Positions 34,097-42,828 of a DNA stretch of 64,000 nucleotides are shown here, piece by piece. A program made the translations under genes and the position numbers. Each line of letters starts with the position of its first letter. The first letter of the stretch is position 1. Under the pieces are notes generated by a model. It was not told the origin of the DNA, ran no database searches, and worked only from the letters and a program-made list of their open reading frames with translations. The stretch comes from Ligilactobacillus aviarius (lineage in GTDB: Bacteria; Bacillota; Bacilli; Lactobacillales; Lactobacillaceae). The DNA lies in assembly GCF_001654615.1 (NCBI RefSeq), contig NZ_LWUD01000002.1, forward strand, positions 1-64,000, in the 5' to 3' direction.

Positions 34097-35554
34097 TTGC
34101 ATACTTTGGGAATTATAATTGGAGTTATTTGGATCATTAACTTACTGGCTGCAATTATTACGGTTTTCCATGAAAAACGCGATATTTCAACGACGTGGGC
34201 ATGGTTACTGGTGCTGGTGTTTATTCCGATTTTTGGATTTTTGCTGTATCTGTTTGTGGGACGTAAGATTTCGCACGATAAGATCTTTACGATCCAAAAA
34301 GAACAGGAAAAGGTTATTAACTCGCTGACGCGCCGCCAAAAAGAAATGTGGCAAAAGCGGGACCTGGACAAGAACAGTACCCAGCAGGAACGTGAATTGG
34401 AGCATTTGTTCCTTGAAGCGGAAGGGGCGTTTTTAACAACGAATAATCAAACCAAGTTGTTTGATGACGGAAAAGCTTTCTTTGATTCACTGTTGCAAGA
34501 TATTCAAAATGCCAAGCACAGCATTCACATCGAATTTTACACGTTTTATGCGGACAAAATCGGCCACAAGGTTTTGCACGCCTTGGAGGATGCGGCTGAA
34601 CGCGGGGTCGAGGTTCGGGTTCTGTATGATATGTGGGGTTCGATTGGAACCAACTACAAGTTTTTCAAACGGCTAGAACAGCTGGGCGGTGAAGCACAAG
34701 GGTTCATTTCAAGTTCTGAAAAACAGCTGATTACAACACCGCGGTTAAACTATCACGACCACCGCAAGCTGGTGATTATTGATGGTAAAACAGGGTATAT
34801 TGGCGGCTTTAATATTGGCGATCAGTACCTTGGTCGGCTTGAAAAGTACGGCTACTGGCGCGACACCCACATGCGCGTTTATGGAATGGTAACGATTCAA
34901 ATGCAGGCCCGGTTCATGATGGACTGGAATACAACTTGCCGGCGGACAACGAAGAGCCGGTTTGAGTTTGAGAAGAAGTACTTCCCGGTATTTGAAGGCA
35001 ACGGCAAAACCAAGATGCAGATCGTTTCATCTGGTCCGGATAGCGAACGGCATTCGATTCGGCGCGGGTACCAAAAGATCATTTCAACTGCGCAACGCTA
35101 CTTGTATATTCAAACTCCTTATTTGATTCCAGATGATTCAGTTTTGGAATCATTGGTGATTGCGGCACTTTCAGGAGTCGATGTTCGAATCATGATTCCA
35201 AGCAAGCCGGACCACCCATTTGTTTACCGGGCAACCGAATATTATGCGAAGTACTTGGTAAATAATGGGGTCAAGGTTTACCGCTATGATAATGGTTTCC
35301 TGCATGCGAAGACGATGATTACCGATGATACGATTGCTTCGGTTGGATCAGCCAACCTTGATTTTCGGAGTTTTGAATTGAACTTTGAATGTAATGCGTT
35401 TTGCTATGACGCGGATTTGACGCGGCAGTTGAAGGCAATTTATGAAAAAGATTTGGAACACTGTACAGAATTAACTCCGGAGTACTTTGAAAAGCAATCC
35501 CGGTGGCGGAAATTCAAGCAGTACTTCTCACGGCTGTTATCGCCGATCTTATAA
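34097..35554 (+). CDS. cls: Cardiolipin synthase (phospholipase D superfamily)
   Basis: The 485-residue protein starts at TTG 34097, 10 nt after AAGGAG. Two N-terminal membrane helices (IIIGVIWIINLLAAIITVF, WAWLLVLVFIPIFGFLLYL) precede two PLD domains with HKD motifs: HDHRKLVIIDG (about residue 220) and LHAKTMITDD with SANLDFRS (about 402). Members condense two phosphatidylglycerols into cardiolipin at the membrane. Length and motif order are standard for Firmicutes Cls. It is followed by a strong terminator. Confidence 0.95.
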   Translation: MHTLGIIIGVIWIINLLAAIITVFHEKRDISTTWAWLLVLVFIPIFGFLLYLFVGRKISHDKIFTIQKEQEKVINSLTRRQKEMWQKRDLDKNSTQQERELEHLFLEAEGAFLTTNNQTKLFDDGKAFFDSLLQDIQNAKHSIHIEFYTFYADKIGHKVLHALEDAAERGVEVRVLYDMWGSIGTNYKFFKRLEQLGGEAQGFISSSEKQLITTPRLNYHDHRKLVIIDGKTGYIGGFNIGDQYLGRLEKYGYWRDTHMRVYGMVTIQMQARFMMDWNTTCRRTTKSRFEFEKKYFPVFEGNGKTKMQIVSSGPDSERHSIRRGYQKIISTAQRYLYIQTPYLIPDDSVLESLVIAALSGVDVRIMIPSKPDHPFVYRATEYYAKYLVNNGVKVYRYDNGFLHAKTMITDDTIASVGSANLDFRSFELNFECNAFCYDADLTRQLKAIYEKDLEHCTELTPEYFEKQSRWRKFKQYFSRLLSPIL

Positions 35555-35556
35555 AT

Positions 35557-35592
35557 TAAAAAATGGAATCGGATTTTTCCGATTCCATTTTT
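35557..35592. terminator. Bidirectional terminator between cls and pbuX
   Basis: AAAAATGGAATCGGA and CCGATTCCATTTTT form a 14-bp stem with a short T-rich loop between the two converging genes. Confidence 0.9.
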
Positions 35593-35594
35593 GA

Positions 35595-36890
35595 TTATTC
35601 ACGATTTCTGAATTTTGGTCGTTTCAAAAGTAAATTTAAGCCAACAGCACAGACACTGGCAATTACGATTCCGTTTCCGAGGAAAAGCTGAAGCGATTGC
35701 GGCAATGCTTGGAAAATGGTGGGATAAACTGATACCCCTAATCCAGCACCAACCGAAATGGCAACGATCAACGTGTTGCGTTCGTCGGTAAAGTCGACTT
35801 TCAAAAGCATGCGAATTCCTTGAACACTGATCATTGAGAACATGACGAGCATTGCGCCCCCTAAAACCGGGGTTGGAATGATGGTTGCTAATGCCCCGAT
35901 TTTCGGAAGCAGCCCCATCAGCATCAACAGGCATGCTGCCCAGTAAATCGGCCGTTTAGTCCGAATTCCGGAAAGTTCAAGCAAACCGACATTTTGAGAA
36001 AAGGTCGTATACGGGAAAGTGTTAAAGATTCCGCCCAGGATCACGGCTAATCCTTCCGCCCGGTATCCTTTTTTCAAGTCTTCCTTTTGAATGTCGCGGT
36101 CAAGCAGATTTCCTAAAGCAAAGAAAACCCCGGTCGATTCAACCATTGAAACTAAAGCGATGATGATCATCGTTAATGATGGTGAAAGGGCAAACCGCGG
36201 CATGCCGAAGTAAAATGGTTGGGGAACGTGGAACCATGCGGCTTGGGTAACGGGCTTCAGGGAAACCATTCCCATGAATGAGGCAACGATCGTTCCGCCA
36301 ATCAAGCCGATTAAAACGGCAATCGAACGGATAAATCCTTTGCCCCAAAATTGAATTGCGAGGATGATCAAAATGGTAATGCCGCCAACTGCGATATTTG
36401 GCAGTGATCCGAAAGATTTGCTGGCGACGGTTCCGCCACCGAGATTTTGAACGGCAATTGGAATCAGGGTCAATCCAATCACGGTGATCAAACTGCCCGT
36501 TACGACTGGCGGGAAAAGTTTGCGAATCTTAGCGAATTGCCCGGCAATCAGGAAAACGAAAATTCCGACAACGATGATCGAGCCGTACATTGTTCCAATC
36601 GAGTATTCATGACCAATCATTTTAAGCGGTTCAACGGCTTGAATGGCACAGCCTAAAATGACGGGCAAGCCGATTCCAAAATACCGGTTGCGGGCAAGTT
36701 GGAGGAAGGTGGCCAGGCCACACATGAAAATATCGATTGAAACCAAATAGGTCATTTGAGTGCTGGAGAAGTGCAACGCGGTTCCAATCAATAACGGAAC
36801 GGCAACCGCCCCGGAATACATTGCCAGTAAATGTTGGATTCCTAAAATAAATGCTTTACGGTGGTTAACTTCAGATGATGACTGGTTCAT
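35595..36890 (-). CDS. pbuX: Xanthine permease (NCS2 family)
   Basis: This 431-residue membrane protein has 12-14 helices. AFILGIQHLLAMYSGAVAVPLL at the N-terminus and FPYTTFSQNVGLLELSGIRT in the second half are hallmarks of nucleobase:cation symporters of the NCS2 family. Pairing with xpt, only two bases upstream on the same strand, points to xanthine, though guanine or uracil-type substrates exist in the family. Expression should follow the guanine riboswitch upstream of xpt. Confidence 0.9.
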   Translation of the reverse strand: MNQSSSEVNHRKAFILGIQHLLAMYSGAVAVPLLIGTALHFSSTQMTYLVSIDIFMCGLATFLQLARNRYFGIGLPVILGCAIQAVEPLKMIGHEYSIGTMYGSIIVVGIFVFLIAGQFAKIRKLFPPVVTGSLITVIGLTLIPIAVQNLGGGTVASKSFGSLPNIAVGGITILIILAIQFWGKGFIRSIAVLIGLIGGTIVASFMGMVSLKPVTQAAWFHVPQPFYFGMPRFALSPSLTMIIIALVSMVESTGVFFALGNLLDRDIQKEDLKKGYRAEGLAVILGGIFNTFPYTTFSQNVGLLELSGIRTKRPIYWAACLLMLMGLLPKIGALATIIPTPVLGGAMLVMFSMISVQGIRMLLKVDFTDERNTLIVAISVGAGLGVSVYPTIFQALPQSLQLFLGNGIVIASVCAVGLNLLLKRPKFRNRE

Positions 36891-36892
36891 GA

Positions 36893-37468
36893 TTAATCCT
36901 CCATAAAGGTGACGTGCTGGTCAGCAAGTGATTTGATTCGAACGAGGGATTCAAGCCGGTAGCCTGAATTGCGCAGCTGCTGGCCGCTTTTTTGAAAGGC
37001 CTTTTCAATCACGATGCCAATTCCATCAAGGGTGCACTTCGCTTGGTCACATACTTGAATTAAGCCGTTGACTGCTTCACCATTTGCCAAAAAATCGTCA
37101 ATGATCAGAACATGGTCAGTTGGGCGAATGAATTTGCGGTCAACTAAAATGTGATTGGTAACCTTTTTGGTGTATGAAAAAACGTCAGCGTGGTAGCTGT
37201 TGTTATCTTGAATTGCACTTTTGGATTTGCGGGCAAAGACAACTGGAACGTTGAAAGCTAACCCGGTCATCAGGGCCGGAGCGATTCCGGAGGCTTCGAT
37301 CGTTAAAATTTTAGTGATTGGTTGGTCATCAAAAAGACGTTTGAATTGCTCACCGATGCGTTGCATTAATTGCGGATCGATTTGGTGGTTCAGAAATGAA
37401 TTGACTTTCAAAATGTCGCCATCAAGGACTTCGCCGTCTTGGATGATTCGTTGTTTAAGTTCTTCCAT
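36893..37468 (-). CDS. xpt: Xanthine phosphoribosyltransferase
   Basis: The protein (191 residues from ATG 37468, preceded by AAGGGA) transfers phosphoribose from PRPP to xanthine, giving XMP for guanine nucleotide salvage. The PRPP loop is VLIIDDFLANGEAVNGL (about residues 125-141); the N-terminal MEELKQRIIQDGEVLDGDIL and ILTIEASGIAPALMTGL are typical of Xpt. The frame extends upstream to 37552, but that part overlaps the riboswitch expression platform and is not coding. The stop codon is two bases before the pbuX start, so the genes are translationally coupled. Confidence 0.93.
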   Translation of the reverse strand: MEELKQRIIQDGEVLDGDILKVNSFLNHQIDPQLMQRIGEQFKRLFDDQPITKILTIEASGIAPALMTGLAFNVPVVFARKSKSAIQDNNSYHADVFSYTKKVTNHILVDRKFIRPTDHVLIIDDFLANGEAVNGLIQVCDQAKCTLDGIGIVIEKAFQKSGQQLRNSGYRLESLVRIKSLADQHVTFMED

Positions 37469-37472
37469 ATAA

Positions 37473-37535
37473 AAAAATCCCTTCATTTTTGCTTGAAAAT
37501 GCTGATGGTTAAGCAAATGCAAAATGAACGGCTTC
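37473..37535 (-). terminator. Regulated terminator of the xpt riboswitch
   Basis: On the minus strand TTCATTTTGC pairs with GCAAAAATGAA (one bulge) and leads into GGGATTTTTTTA just before the xpt start. It is the expected off-state structure behind the aptamer; the RBS lies within its 3' flank. Confidence 0.6.
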
Positions 37536-37558
37536 CAAAGAACTCCGAACACTCAAAG

Positions 37559-37624
37559 CTTATAGTCCGATGTTTTACGGTATCGGGTAGAAACTTGCTA
37601 ACCATATCATAGCGATTATATAAG
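37559..37624 (-). promoter_or_regulatory. Purine (guanine-type) riboswitch aptamer
   Basis: The minus strand carries P1 arms CTTATA and TATAAG, the conserved GATATGG and AAGTTTCTACCCGAT segments, P3 arms CCGAT/ATCGG, and the 3' strand GGACTATAAG. The specificity base in GACTAT is C, as in guanine/hypoxanthine-binding members (adenine members have U). High guanine should switch off xpt-pbuX. Confidence 0.9.
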
Positions 37625-37720
37625 CAAAAAGTTAATTTAAATGTTAACTTTATTATGAACGATTATTTTGAATTGTCAAATAATGGTGAACAATTTAATG
37701 AACAAAAACTGATTTTGTTC

Positions 37721-37749
37721 TTGAAAATCACGGGAAGTTTCTATAAAAT
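37721..37749 (+). promoter_or_regulatory. Candidate guaC promoter
   Basis: TTGAAA (37721-37726) and TAAAAT (37744-37749) are 17 bp apart, about 40 bp before the guaC start. It faces away from the xpt riboswitch promoter. Confidence 0.6.
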
Positions 37750-37790
37750 AATCAATGGTCATTTTAAGAATTTTAAAGGGGAAAGCGAAA

Positions 37791-38774
37791 ATGGAAACCT
37801 TTGATTATGAAGATGTGCAATTAATTCCAAACAAATGTATTTTAAAAAGCCGGAAAGAGGCGGATACCCGAATTAAATTCGGTCCCCGGACGTTCAAGTT
37901 ACCGGTCGTTCCGGCAAACATGGCAAGCGTGATCGATGAAGATCTTGCTTTATGGTTGGCTCAAAACGGGTACTTTTATGTGATGCATCGGTTTGAACCG
38001 CAAACGCGGGCGGCGTTCGTGCAACGGATGCACCAGCAAGACCAATACGCATCGATCTCAATTGGAATCAAAGATCGTGAATATCAATTAGTTGATCAAT
38101 TAAAGGAAATGCATGAAGTTCCAGAGTATATCACGATCGATGTTGCGCATGGGCATTCCGATTATGTAATGAAAATGATCGATTATATCAAGAAGCAATT
38201 ACCGGAAAGTTTTGTGATCGTGGGTAACATTGCGACGCCGCAGGCAGTGATCGACTTGGAAAGTGCCGGTGCTGATGCCACGAAGGTTGGAATCGGGCCG
38301 GGAAAGGCTTGCATTACCAAATTGAAAACTGGATTTGGAACGGGTGGTTGGCAATTAGCCGCGATCCAAGCATGCAGTGCGGTTGCTCATTGTCCAATCG
38401 TTGCGGATGGCGGCGTGCGGTACAATGGCGACATTGCGAAGTCGATTCGGTTTGGCGCTTCGATGGTGATGATCGGATCAATGTTTGCCGGTCATTTGGA
38501 ATCGCCGGGTGAAATCGTAACGATCGACGGTCAAAAGTATAAAAAATATTGGGGTTCAGCCTCAGCCGTTCAAAAAAATGATGTGCATAACATTGAAGGT
38601 AAACAGTTATTGGTTCCGTATCGCGGCAAGATCAGTGACACGTTGCAAGCCATGCAGGAAGATCTGCAGTCGTCAATTTCATATGCTGGCGGCCGAAAGT
38701 TAACGGATCTTCGGAAAGTTGATTATGTGATCGTTAAAAATTCAATTATAAATGGCGATCAATTAGGAGAATAA
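37791..38774 (+). CDS. guaC: GMP reductase
   Basis: The protein (327 residues from ATG 37791, behind AAAGGGGAAAG) converts GMP to IMP with NADPH, linking guanine and adenine nucleotide pools. It has the IMPDH/GMPR TIM-barrel signature: [52 protein letters not shown] with the catalytic Cys at about residue 174, and [16 protein letters not shown]. It lacks CBS domains, and the length fits the bacterial type-2 form. It is divergent from xpt-pbuX, so salvage and interconversion genes sit together. A good terminator follows. Confidence 0.93.
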   Translation: METFDYEDVQLIPNKCILKSRKEADTRIKFGPRTFKLPVVPANMASVIDEDLALWLAQNGYFYVMHRFEPQTRAAFVQRMHQQDQYASISIGIKDREYQLVDQLKEMHEVPEYITIDVAHGHSDYVMKMIDYIKKQLPESFVIVGNIATPQAVIDLESAGADATKVGIGPGKACITKLKTGFGTGGWQLAAIQACSAVAHCPIVADGGVRYNGDIAKSIRFGASMVMIGSMFAGHLESPGEIVTIDGQKYKKYWGSASAVQKNDVHNIEGKQLLVPYRGKISDTLQAMQEDLQSSISYAGGRKLTDLRKVDYVIVKNSIINGDQLGE

Positions 38775-38777
38775 ATA

Positions 38778-38808
38778 AGGAAGGTTGCGGGCGCAACCTT
38801 CTTCTTTA
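38778..38808 (+). terminator. Terminator of guaC
   Basis: AGGAAGGTTGCG pairs with CGCAACCTTCTT around a 2-4 nt loop and is followed by CTTTATT. Confidence 0.85.
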
Positions 38809-38810
38809 TT

Positions 38811-38940
38811 TATCGGGTTCCAAAACAAACGAGCTGTGTGGTGACGCGAAGCTAATGCGCAAACCTCCGAATCTATGCTGGTGCGATTCGTTCGCTTTGT
38901 TGCTTCCACCACGCTCGTTTTGGACGTTTTGTCACACCTT
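38811..38940 (-). repeat. Dispersed structured repeat, copy 2
   Basis: About 130 bp, matching 13835-13953 in reverse orientation. The minus strand reads AAGGTGTGACAAAACG, then CGAGCGTGGTGGAAGC, AGCGAACGAATCGC, CAGCATAGATTCGGAGG and GCTCGTTTGTTTTGG. The outer parts pair (AACGAGC with GCTCGTT, GTGGTG with CACCAC). It fills the space between the guaC terminator and the stop codon of the GntR gene, so it would form the 3' untranslated region of the latter. Confidence 0.75.
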
Positions 38941-38941
38941 T

Positions 38942-39667
38942 TTATTGAATACTTACAAATGAATTGAATTTCATATATTCATAATGCAGCCGCATGCTTG
39001 AAAACTCAAACGGCGTTCCGTTATCAAGGAAGAAGATGCCTTCCATGACGCCGACTGGTTGGGTTGGATCAAGCTTCAGCAGTTCTTGATCTTGCTGGGT
39101 TGACGGTTCGGCAAAAACCGACATGAATGATTTTGAAACGGATTGTTTTAATTCACGGTGAACATAGTCGAAAATCGATTTTTCGAGAATGCTGCTGCTC
39201 AATTTCGGAAGCAGCTTGATCGGAATAAAGCCGGTTTCAATCATAAATGGCTGATCGTCAAAGAACCGCAACCGCTTGATCTGGTATACAAAGTCTTCGC
39301 TTTCAAGGAAGAGGTCGCGTTGGAGTTCAGCAGCGGGACGCACAACGTCGAAACTTAAAACTTTGACGCTGGGCTTTTCACCGTTTAATTGGAAGTTGTC
39401 TGAAATTCCAAGGTTTTTACCGGAGCCGTAATTAAAAACAGATTCATTTTTTAAATAAAGCGGATTGATGAATGTTCCGGACCCGCGTTTCTTGAAGATG
39501 ATGCCGTCACTGGCCATCCGGCTGAGCGCCCGTTTGATCGAGCTGCGGCTTACATCGTATTTTTCAGCAAGGCTGCGTTCATCAGGCAATTTCATGTCTG
39601 GAAATTCATTATTAAAGATTTTCTTTTTTAAATCGGTGATAATTTGCTGGTAAATCAATTCAGCCAT
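38942..39667 (-). CDS. GntR-family transcriptional regulator (HutC/UTRA subfamily)
   Basis: The 241-residue protein has an N-terminal winged helix (PDERSLAEKYDVSRSSIKRA, then GSGTF wing) and a C-terminal UTRA ligand-binding domain (YQIKRLRFFDDQPFMIETGF, YDYVHRELKQS-like section, GVMEGIFFLDNGTPFEF). Such proteins usually repress sugar or amino-sugar genes and respond to a phosphorylated ligand. The ligand is not evident; neighbours are guaC and galE. ATG 39667 follows GAGGAG. The inverted repeat at 39688-39708 may be its own operator. Confidence 0.88.
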   Translation of the reverse strand: MAELIYQQIITDLKKKIFNNEFPDMKLPDERSLAEKYDVSRSSIKRALSRMASDGIIFKKRGSGTFINPLYLKNESVFNYGSGKNLGISDNFQLNGEKPSVKVLSFDVVRPAAELQRDLFLESEDFVYQIKRLRFFDDQPFMIETGFIPIKLLPKLSSSILEKSIFDYVHRELKQSVSKSFMSVFAEPSTQQDQELLKLDPTQPVGVMEGIFFLDNGTPFEFSSMRLHYEYMKFNSFVSIQ

Positions 39668-39687
39668 GGTTAAACTCCTCTTGTATA

Positions 39688-39708
39688 GTGCTATTACCAG
39701 TTAAGCAC
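39688..39708. promoter_or_regulatory. Possible GntR operator
   Basis: GTGCT and AGCAC form an inverted repeat with an 11-bp centre, about 20 bp upstream of the GntR gene start. Autoregulation by GntR proteins is common, but the arms are short. Confidence 0.35.
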
Positions 39709-39864
39709 ATGGCCGCAAAGATGACAAGTGAAATCTATAAAGGCAAATTAATGCATGAAAAATGTAAAAAGTGTATAATCCTTTTTAGGAAAATTTATTT
39801 CAATGAAGAAATAAGTTTTTAATTACATAAGAATGTTAGAGATCAACTCTAATAGGAGGATATT

Positions 39865-40866
39865 ATGGCATCAGTATTAGTTGTAGGTGGAGCCGGATAC
39901 ATCGGTTCACATATGGTCGACCGTTTAATTGAAAATGGCGAAGATACAGTTGTCGTTGATAACTTATGCACAGGACACCGTGCAGCTGTTAGCGACAAAG
40001 CAAAATTCTATGAAGGCGATATTGCAGACAAAGACTTTATGCGGAAGGTATTCAAGGAAAACCCTGATATCGATACGGTAATTCACTTTGCTGCATACTC
40101 ATTGGTTGGCGAATCAATGCACAAACCTTTGAAGTATTTTGATAACAACATTACAGGCTTGATCAAGCTTCTTGAAGTTATGAAAGAAGTTGGTGTAAAG
40201 AACTTAGTCTTCTCATCATCAGCTGCAACATATGGTATTCCAGATCACATGCCAATCAAGGAAACAGACCCACAAAACCCAATCAACCCTTACGGTGAAA
40301 GTAAATTAATGATGGAAAAGATCATGAAGTGGGCTGACGAAGCATACGGCATCAAGTGGGTCGCATTACGTTACTTCAACGTTGCGGGTGCAAAGCCAGA
40401 TGGCTCAATTGGTGAAGACCACGGTCCAGAAACCCACTTAGTTCCAATTATTTTACAAGTTGCTCAAGGCAAGCGCGACAAGCTTCAAATCTACGGTGAC
40501 GACTACAATACTCCAGATGGAACAAACATCCGGGATTATGTTCACCCATACGATTTGGCCGACGCTCACATCTTAGCAATGAACTACTTGCGTGATGGCA
40601 ATCCATCAGATGCATTCAACTTGGGTTCATCAACTGGATTCTCAAACTTAGAAATGTTGAAGGCTGCACGTGAAGTTACAGGAAAAGAAATTCCTGCAGA
40701 AATTGCCGGCCGGCGTGGCGGAGACCCAGACTCATTGGTTGCTGCTTCAGACAAGGCCCGCAAGATCTTAGGCTGGGAACCAAAATATGATGATGTTCAC
40801 AGTTTGATTGAAACTGCATGGGCATGGCACTCAAAGCATCCAAATGGCTTTGATGATAAAGACTAA
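39865..40866 (+). CDS. galE: UDP-glucose 4-epimerase
   Basis: The 333-residue enzyme interconverts UDP-glucose and UDP-galactose for the Leloir pathway and cell-wall polysaccharide precursors. It is a short-chain dehydrogenase fold with the NAD-binding GGAGYIGSH at residues 8-16 and the catalytic Tyr/Lys in [12 protein letters not shown] (about residues 143-147), plus FSSSAATYG and RYFNVAGA. The start ATG follows AGGAGGATATT. Codon use is strongly biased (CCA, AAC, GGT), suggesting high expression. A terminator separates it from galM. Confidence 0.95.
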   Translation: MASVLVVGGAGYIGSHMVDRLIENGEDTVVVDNLCTGHRAAVSDKAKFYEGDIADKDFMRKVFKENPDIDTVIHFAAYSLVGESMHKPLKYFDNNITGLIKLLEVMKEVGVKNLVFSSSAATYGIPDHMPIKETDPQNPINPYGESKLMMEKIMKWADEAYGIKWVALRYFNVAGAKPDGSIGEDHGPETHLVPIILQVAQGKRDKLQIYGDDYNTPDGTNIRDYVHPYDLADAHILAMNYLRDGNPSDAFNLGSSTGFSNLEMLKAAREVTGKEIPAEIAGRRGGDPDSLVAASDKARKILGWEPKYDDVHSLIETAWAWHSKHPNGFDDKD

Positions 40867-40882
40867 TTAGAAGTGATTTTAG

Positions 40883-40917
40883 ACGTGAAATGGTTTGAAT
40901 TCCATTTCACGTTTTTT
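40883..40917 (+). terminator. Terminator of galE
   Basis: ACGTGAAATGG and CCATTTCACGT pair across TTTGAATT, followed by TTTTTT. Confidence 0.9.
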
Positions 40918-41013
40918 AATTTAAAATAATGAATGATAACGCTTTACTCTAATTAGAGATATGAGATAATGAAAGCGTAGAACGATACTACTTAATTACA
41001 GGAGATCAAAAAA

Positions 41014-42066
41014 ATGGACATTTTACAACATACATTTGGACGTTATCAGAATGAAAAGGTTACGGAAATTACGTTAGTTAATGACAATGGGGTTGAAGTG
41101 TCATGTCTGACGATGGGCGCAATTTGGCATCGCTTTGCGGTTCCGGAAGACGATGGGACGAAGAAGAATCTTTTGCTGAGTTTTGACGGAATTGACGGCT
41201 ATTATTCAAATAATCAAAATATTTGCAAGTCGATCGGTCGGGTCGCTGGCCGAATCAAGGGCGCTTCATATGATTTGAACGGTAAGCATTATCAATTACC
41301 GGCAAATGAAAATGGCAATACATTGCACGGCGGTCCAAACGGTTTTTCAACGTTGAACTGGAATTATTCAACTTCAATTTCGAAAAATGGGATCAGCGTT
41401 ATTTTTCAACGGAAGATCGATGAAGAAATGGACGGCTTTCCAGGCAATATCTTGGCAACGATCATTTATACGTTGAACAACAATAACCGGGTAACGATCG
41501 CATACAGTGCAATGAACGGCAAGGAAGATACGCTCTTCAATCCAACATGCCACGCATACTTCAACTTAAGCGATCGGCGCGATTTAACAACGCATGAAAT
41601 GCAGATCAACAGTACCGGAATTTTGGATGTCAATGATCAAATGATTCCAACCGGCGAAGTTGTTCCTGTTGCAAATACACCATATGACTTTCGCGATTTC
41701 AGCAACGTTGCTTTAGCAGTCGGCAAGGTCCATGGCCTTGATACGGCATATGTTGTAAACGGTCCTGGTCAAGGAACGAAACCAGTTGCAGTTTTACGTG
41801 ACCGGGAAAGCGGCCGCCAGATCACGGTCAACTCCGACCGGAATGGGTTAGTGGTTTATACTCCGGAAGAAATTGCGGACCAAAACATGTCATTCAGCCG
41901 CGATCATGGCGAACCAGCTAACAAGAACGAAGGAATCGCGCTTGAATGTCAAATGTTGCCGGATGCAATTCACCAAGATAATTTTGGCGATATTGTTTTG
42001 CCGCGGTATAGCAAGCAAACATACCGGTTCTCATTTACCTATGACCGGATCAAAAATGAAGATTAA
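41014..42066 (+). CDS. galM: Aldose 1-epimerase (mutarotase)
   Basis: The 350-residue protein interconverts alpha- and beta-anomers of galactose or glucose so that sugars can enter the Leloir pathway. Active-site residues recognised from the Lactococcus GalM pattern are His in LHGGPNGF (about residue 105), His in PTCHAYFNL (about 179), Asp in GLDTAYVVNG (about 243) and the catalytic Glu in IALECQMLPD (about 310). ATG 41014 follows ACAGGAGATC. The HAD phosphatase gene starts 14 bp after it, so the two form an operon. Confidence 0.92.
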   Translation: MDILQHTFGRYQNEKVTEITLVNDNGVEVSCLTMGAIWHRFAVPEDDGTKKNLLLSFDGIDGYYSNNQNICKSIGRVAGRIKGASYDLNGKHYQLPANENGNTLHGGPNGFSTLNWNYSTSISKNGISVIFQRKIDEEMDGFPGNILATIIYTLNNNNRVTIAYSAMNGKEDTLFNPTCHAYFNLSDRRDLTTHEMQINSTGILDVNDQMIPTGEVVPVANTPYDFRDFSNVALAVGKVHGLDTAYVVNGPGQGTKPVAVLRDRESGRQITVNSDRNGLVVYTPEEIADQNMSFSRDHGEPANKNEGIALECQMLPDAIHQDNFGDIVLPRYSKQTYRFSFTYDRIKNED

Positions 42067-42080
42067 TGGAGTAAATTAAA

Positions 42081-42728
42081 ATGCAGAATTTCTTATTTGA
42101 CTTTGACGGAACGATTGCGGACTCTGGTGACGCGGCTGCCCTTGCGACCCAGGCATGCTTTAAGGACTTTGATCTTAAAGTTCCCTCAGCCGAAACGGTA
42201 CGGTATTACATGGGAGTTCCGATCGAAACCTTTATTCCGGAATTAGTTGAAAAACAGGGCAAGCATTATTCAGCTGAGCAATTCGAAGCAATGTATGATA
42301 GCTTCCGCCGGCACTATGGCGAGATCGAACAGGAAACAACGACCTTGTTCCCGCAGATGAAGGACACACTGACTGCACTGAAGAATGCCGGCAAGAAGCT
42401 CTTCATCGTTTCAAGCAAGGCTTCGGCCTCGCTCAAACGAAATTTGAAGGCGCTTGGAATTGCGGATTTGTTCGATGATCTGATCGGGTCTGATCAGGTT
42501 GATCATTATAAGCCGGCTCCGGATGGGGTTTTGATGGTGATTGAAAAGTATCATCTGGATAAGAATGAATCGGTGATGATCGGCGATGCCAAGTATGACC
42601 TTCAAATGGGCAAGGCCGCCGGCGTGAAAACATGCGGCTGCTTGTGGGATACGTTTGACGCGCAGTTATTAAAAGCCGAAAATCCGGACTTTCTTTTAGA
42701 AAAGCCCGCTGAACTATTGAATATTTAA
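42081..42728 (+). CDS. HAD-superfamily phosphatase (phosphoglycolate phosphatase/PpaX-like)
   Basis: The 215-residue protein has HAD motif I FLFDFDGTIADSGD at the N-terminus, motif II in LFIVSSKASAS, motif III Lys in DHYKPAPDG and motif IV VMIGDAKYDLQMGKAAG. The helical cap between motifs I and II is of the C1 type found in phosphoglycolate phosphatase, PpaX and beta-phosphoglucomutase. The position just after galM suggests a sugar-phosphate substrate, but specificity cannot be read from sequence. Confidence 0.85.
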   Translation: MQNFLFDFDGTIADSGDAAALATQACFKDFDLKVPSAETVRYYMGVPIETFIPELVEKQGKHYSAEQFEAMYDSFRRHYGEIEQETTTLFPQMKDTLTALKNAGKKLFIVSSKASASLKRNLKALGIADLFDDLIGSDQVDHYKPAPDGVLMVIEKYHLDKNESVMIGDAKYDLQMGKAAGVKTCGCLWDTFDAQLLKAENPDFLLEKPAELLNI

Positions 42729-42731
42729 GTG

Positions 42732-42778
42732 AAAGGTGTAATGAGCCAGGGATAAAGCGTGGTTTCATTACACCTTTA
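42732..42778 (+). terminator. Probable terminator of galM-HAD operon
   Basis: AAAGGTGTAATGA (42732-42744) pairs with TCATTACACCTTT (42765-42777) around a 20-nt loop. Only a short T run follows, so strength is uncertain. Confidence 0.55.
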
Positions 42779-42828
42779 ATGTATAATTAAATTATTGTGA
42801 ACTAACAGATGGAAAGGGAAAAGAATTA

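Noticed and set aside
37469..37552. N-terminal extension of xpt
   Set aside because: It overlaps the riboswitch expression platform, and Xpt proteins begin at MEELKQ.
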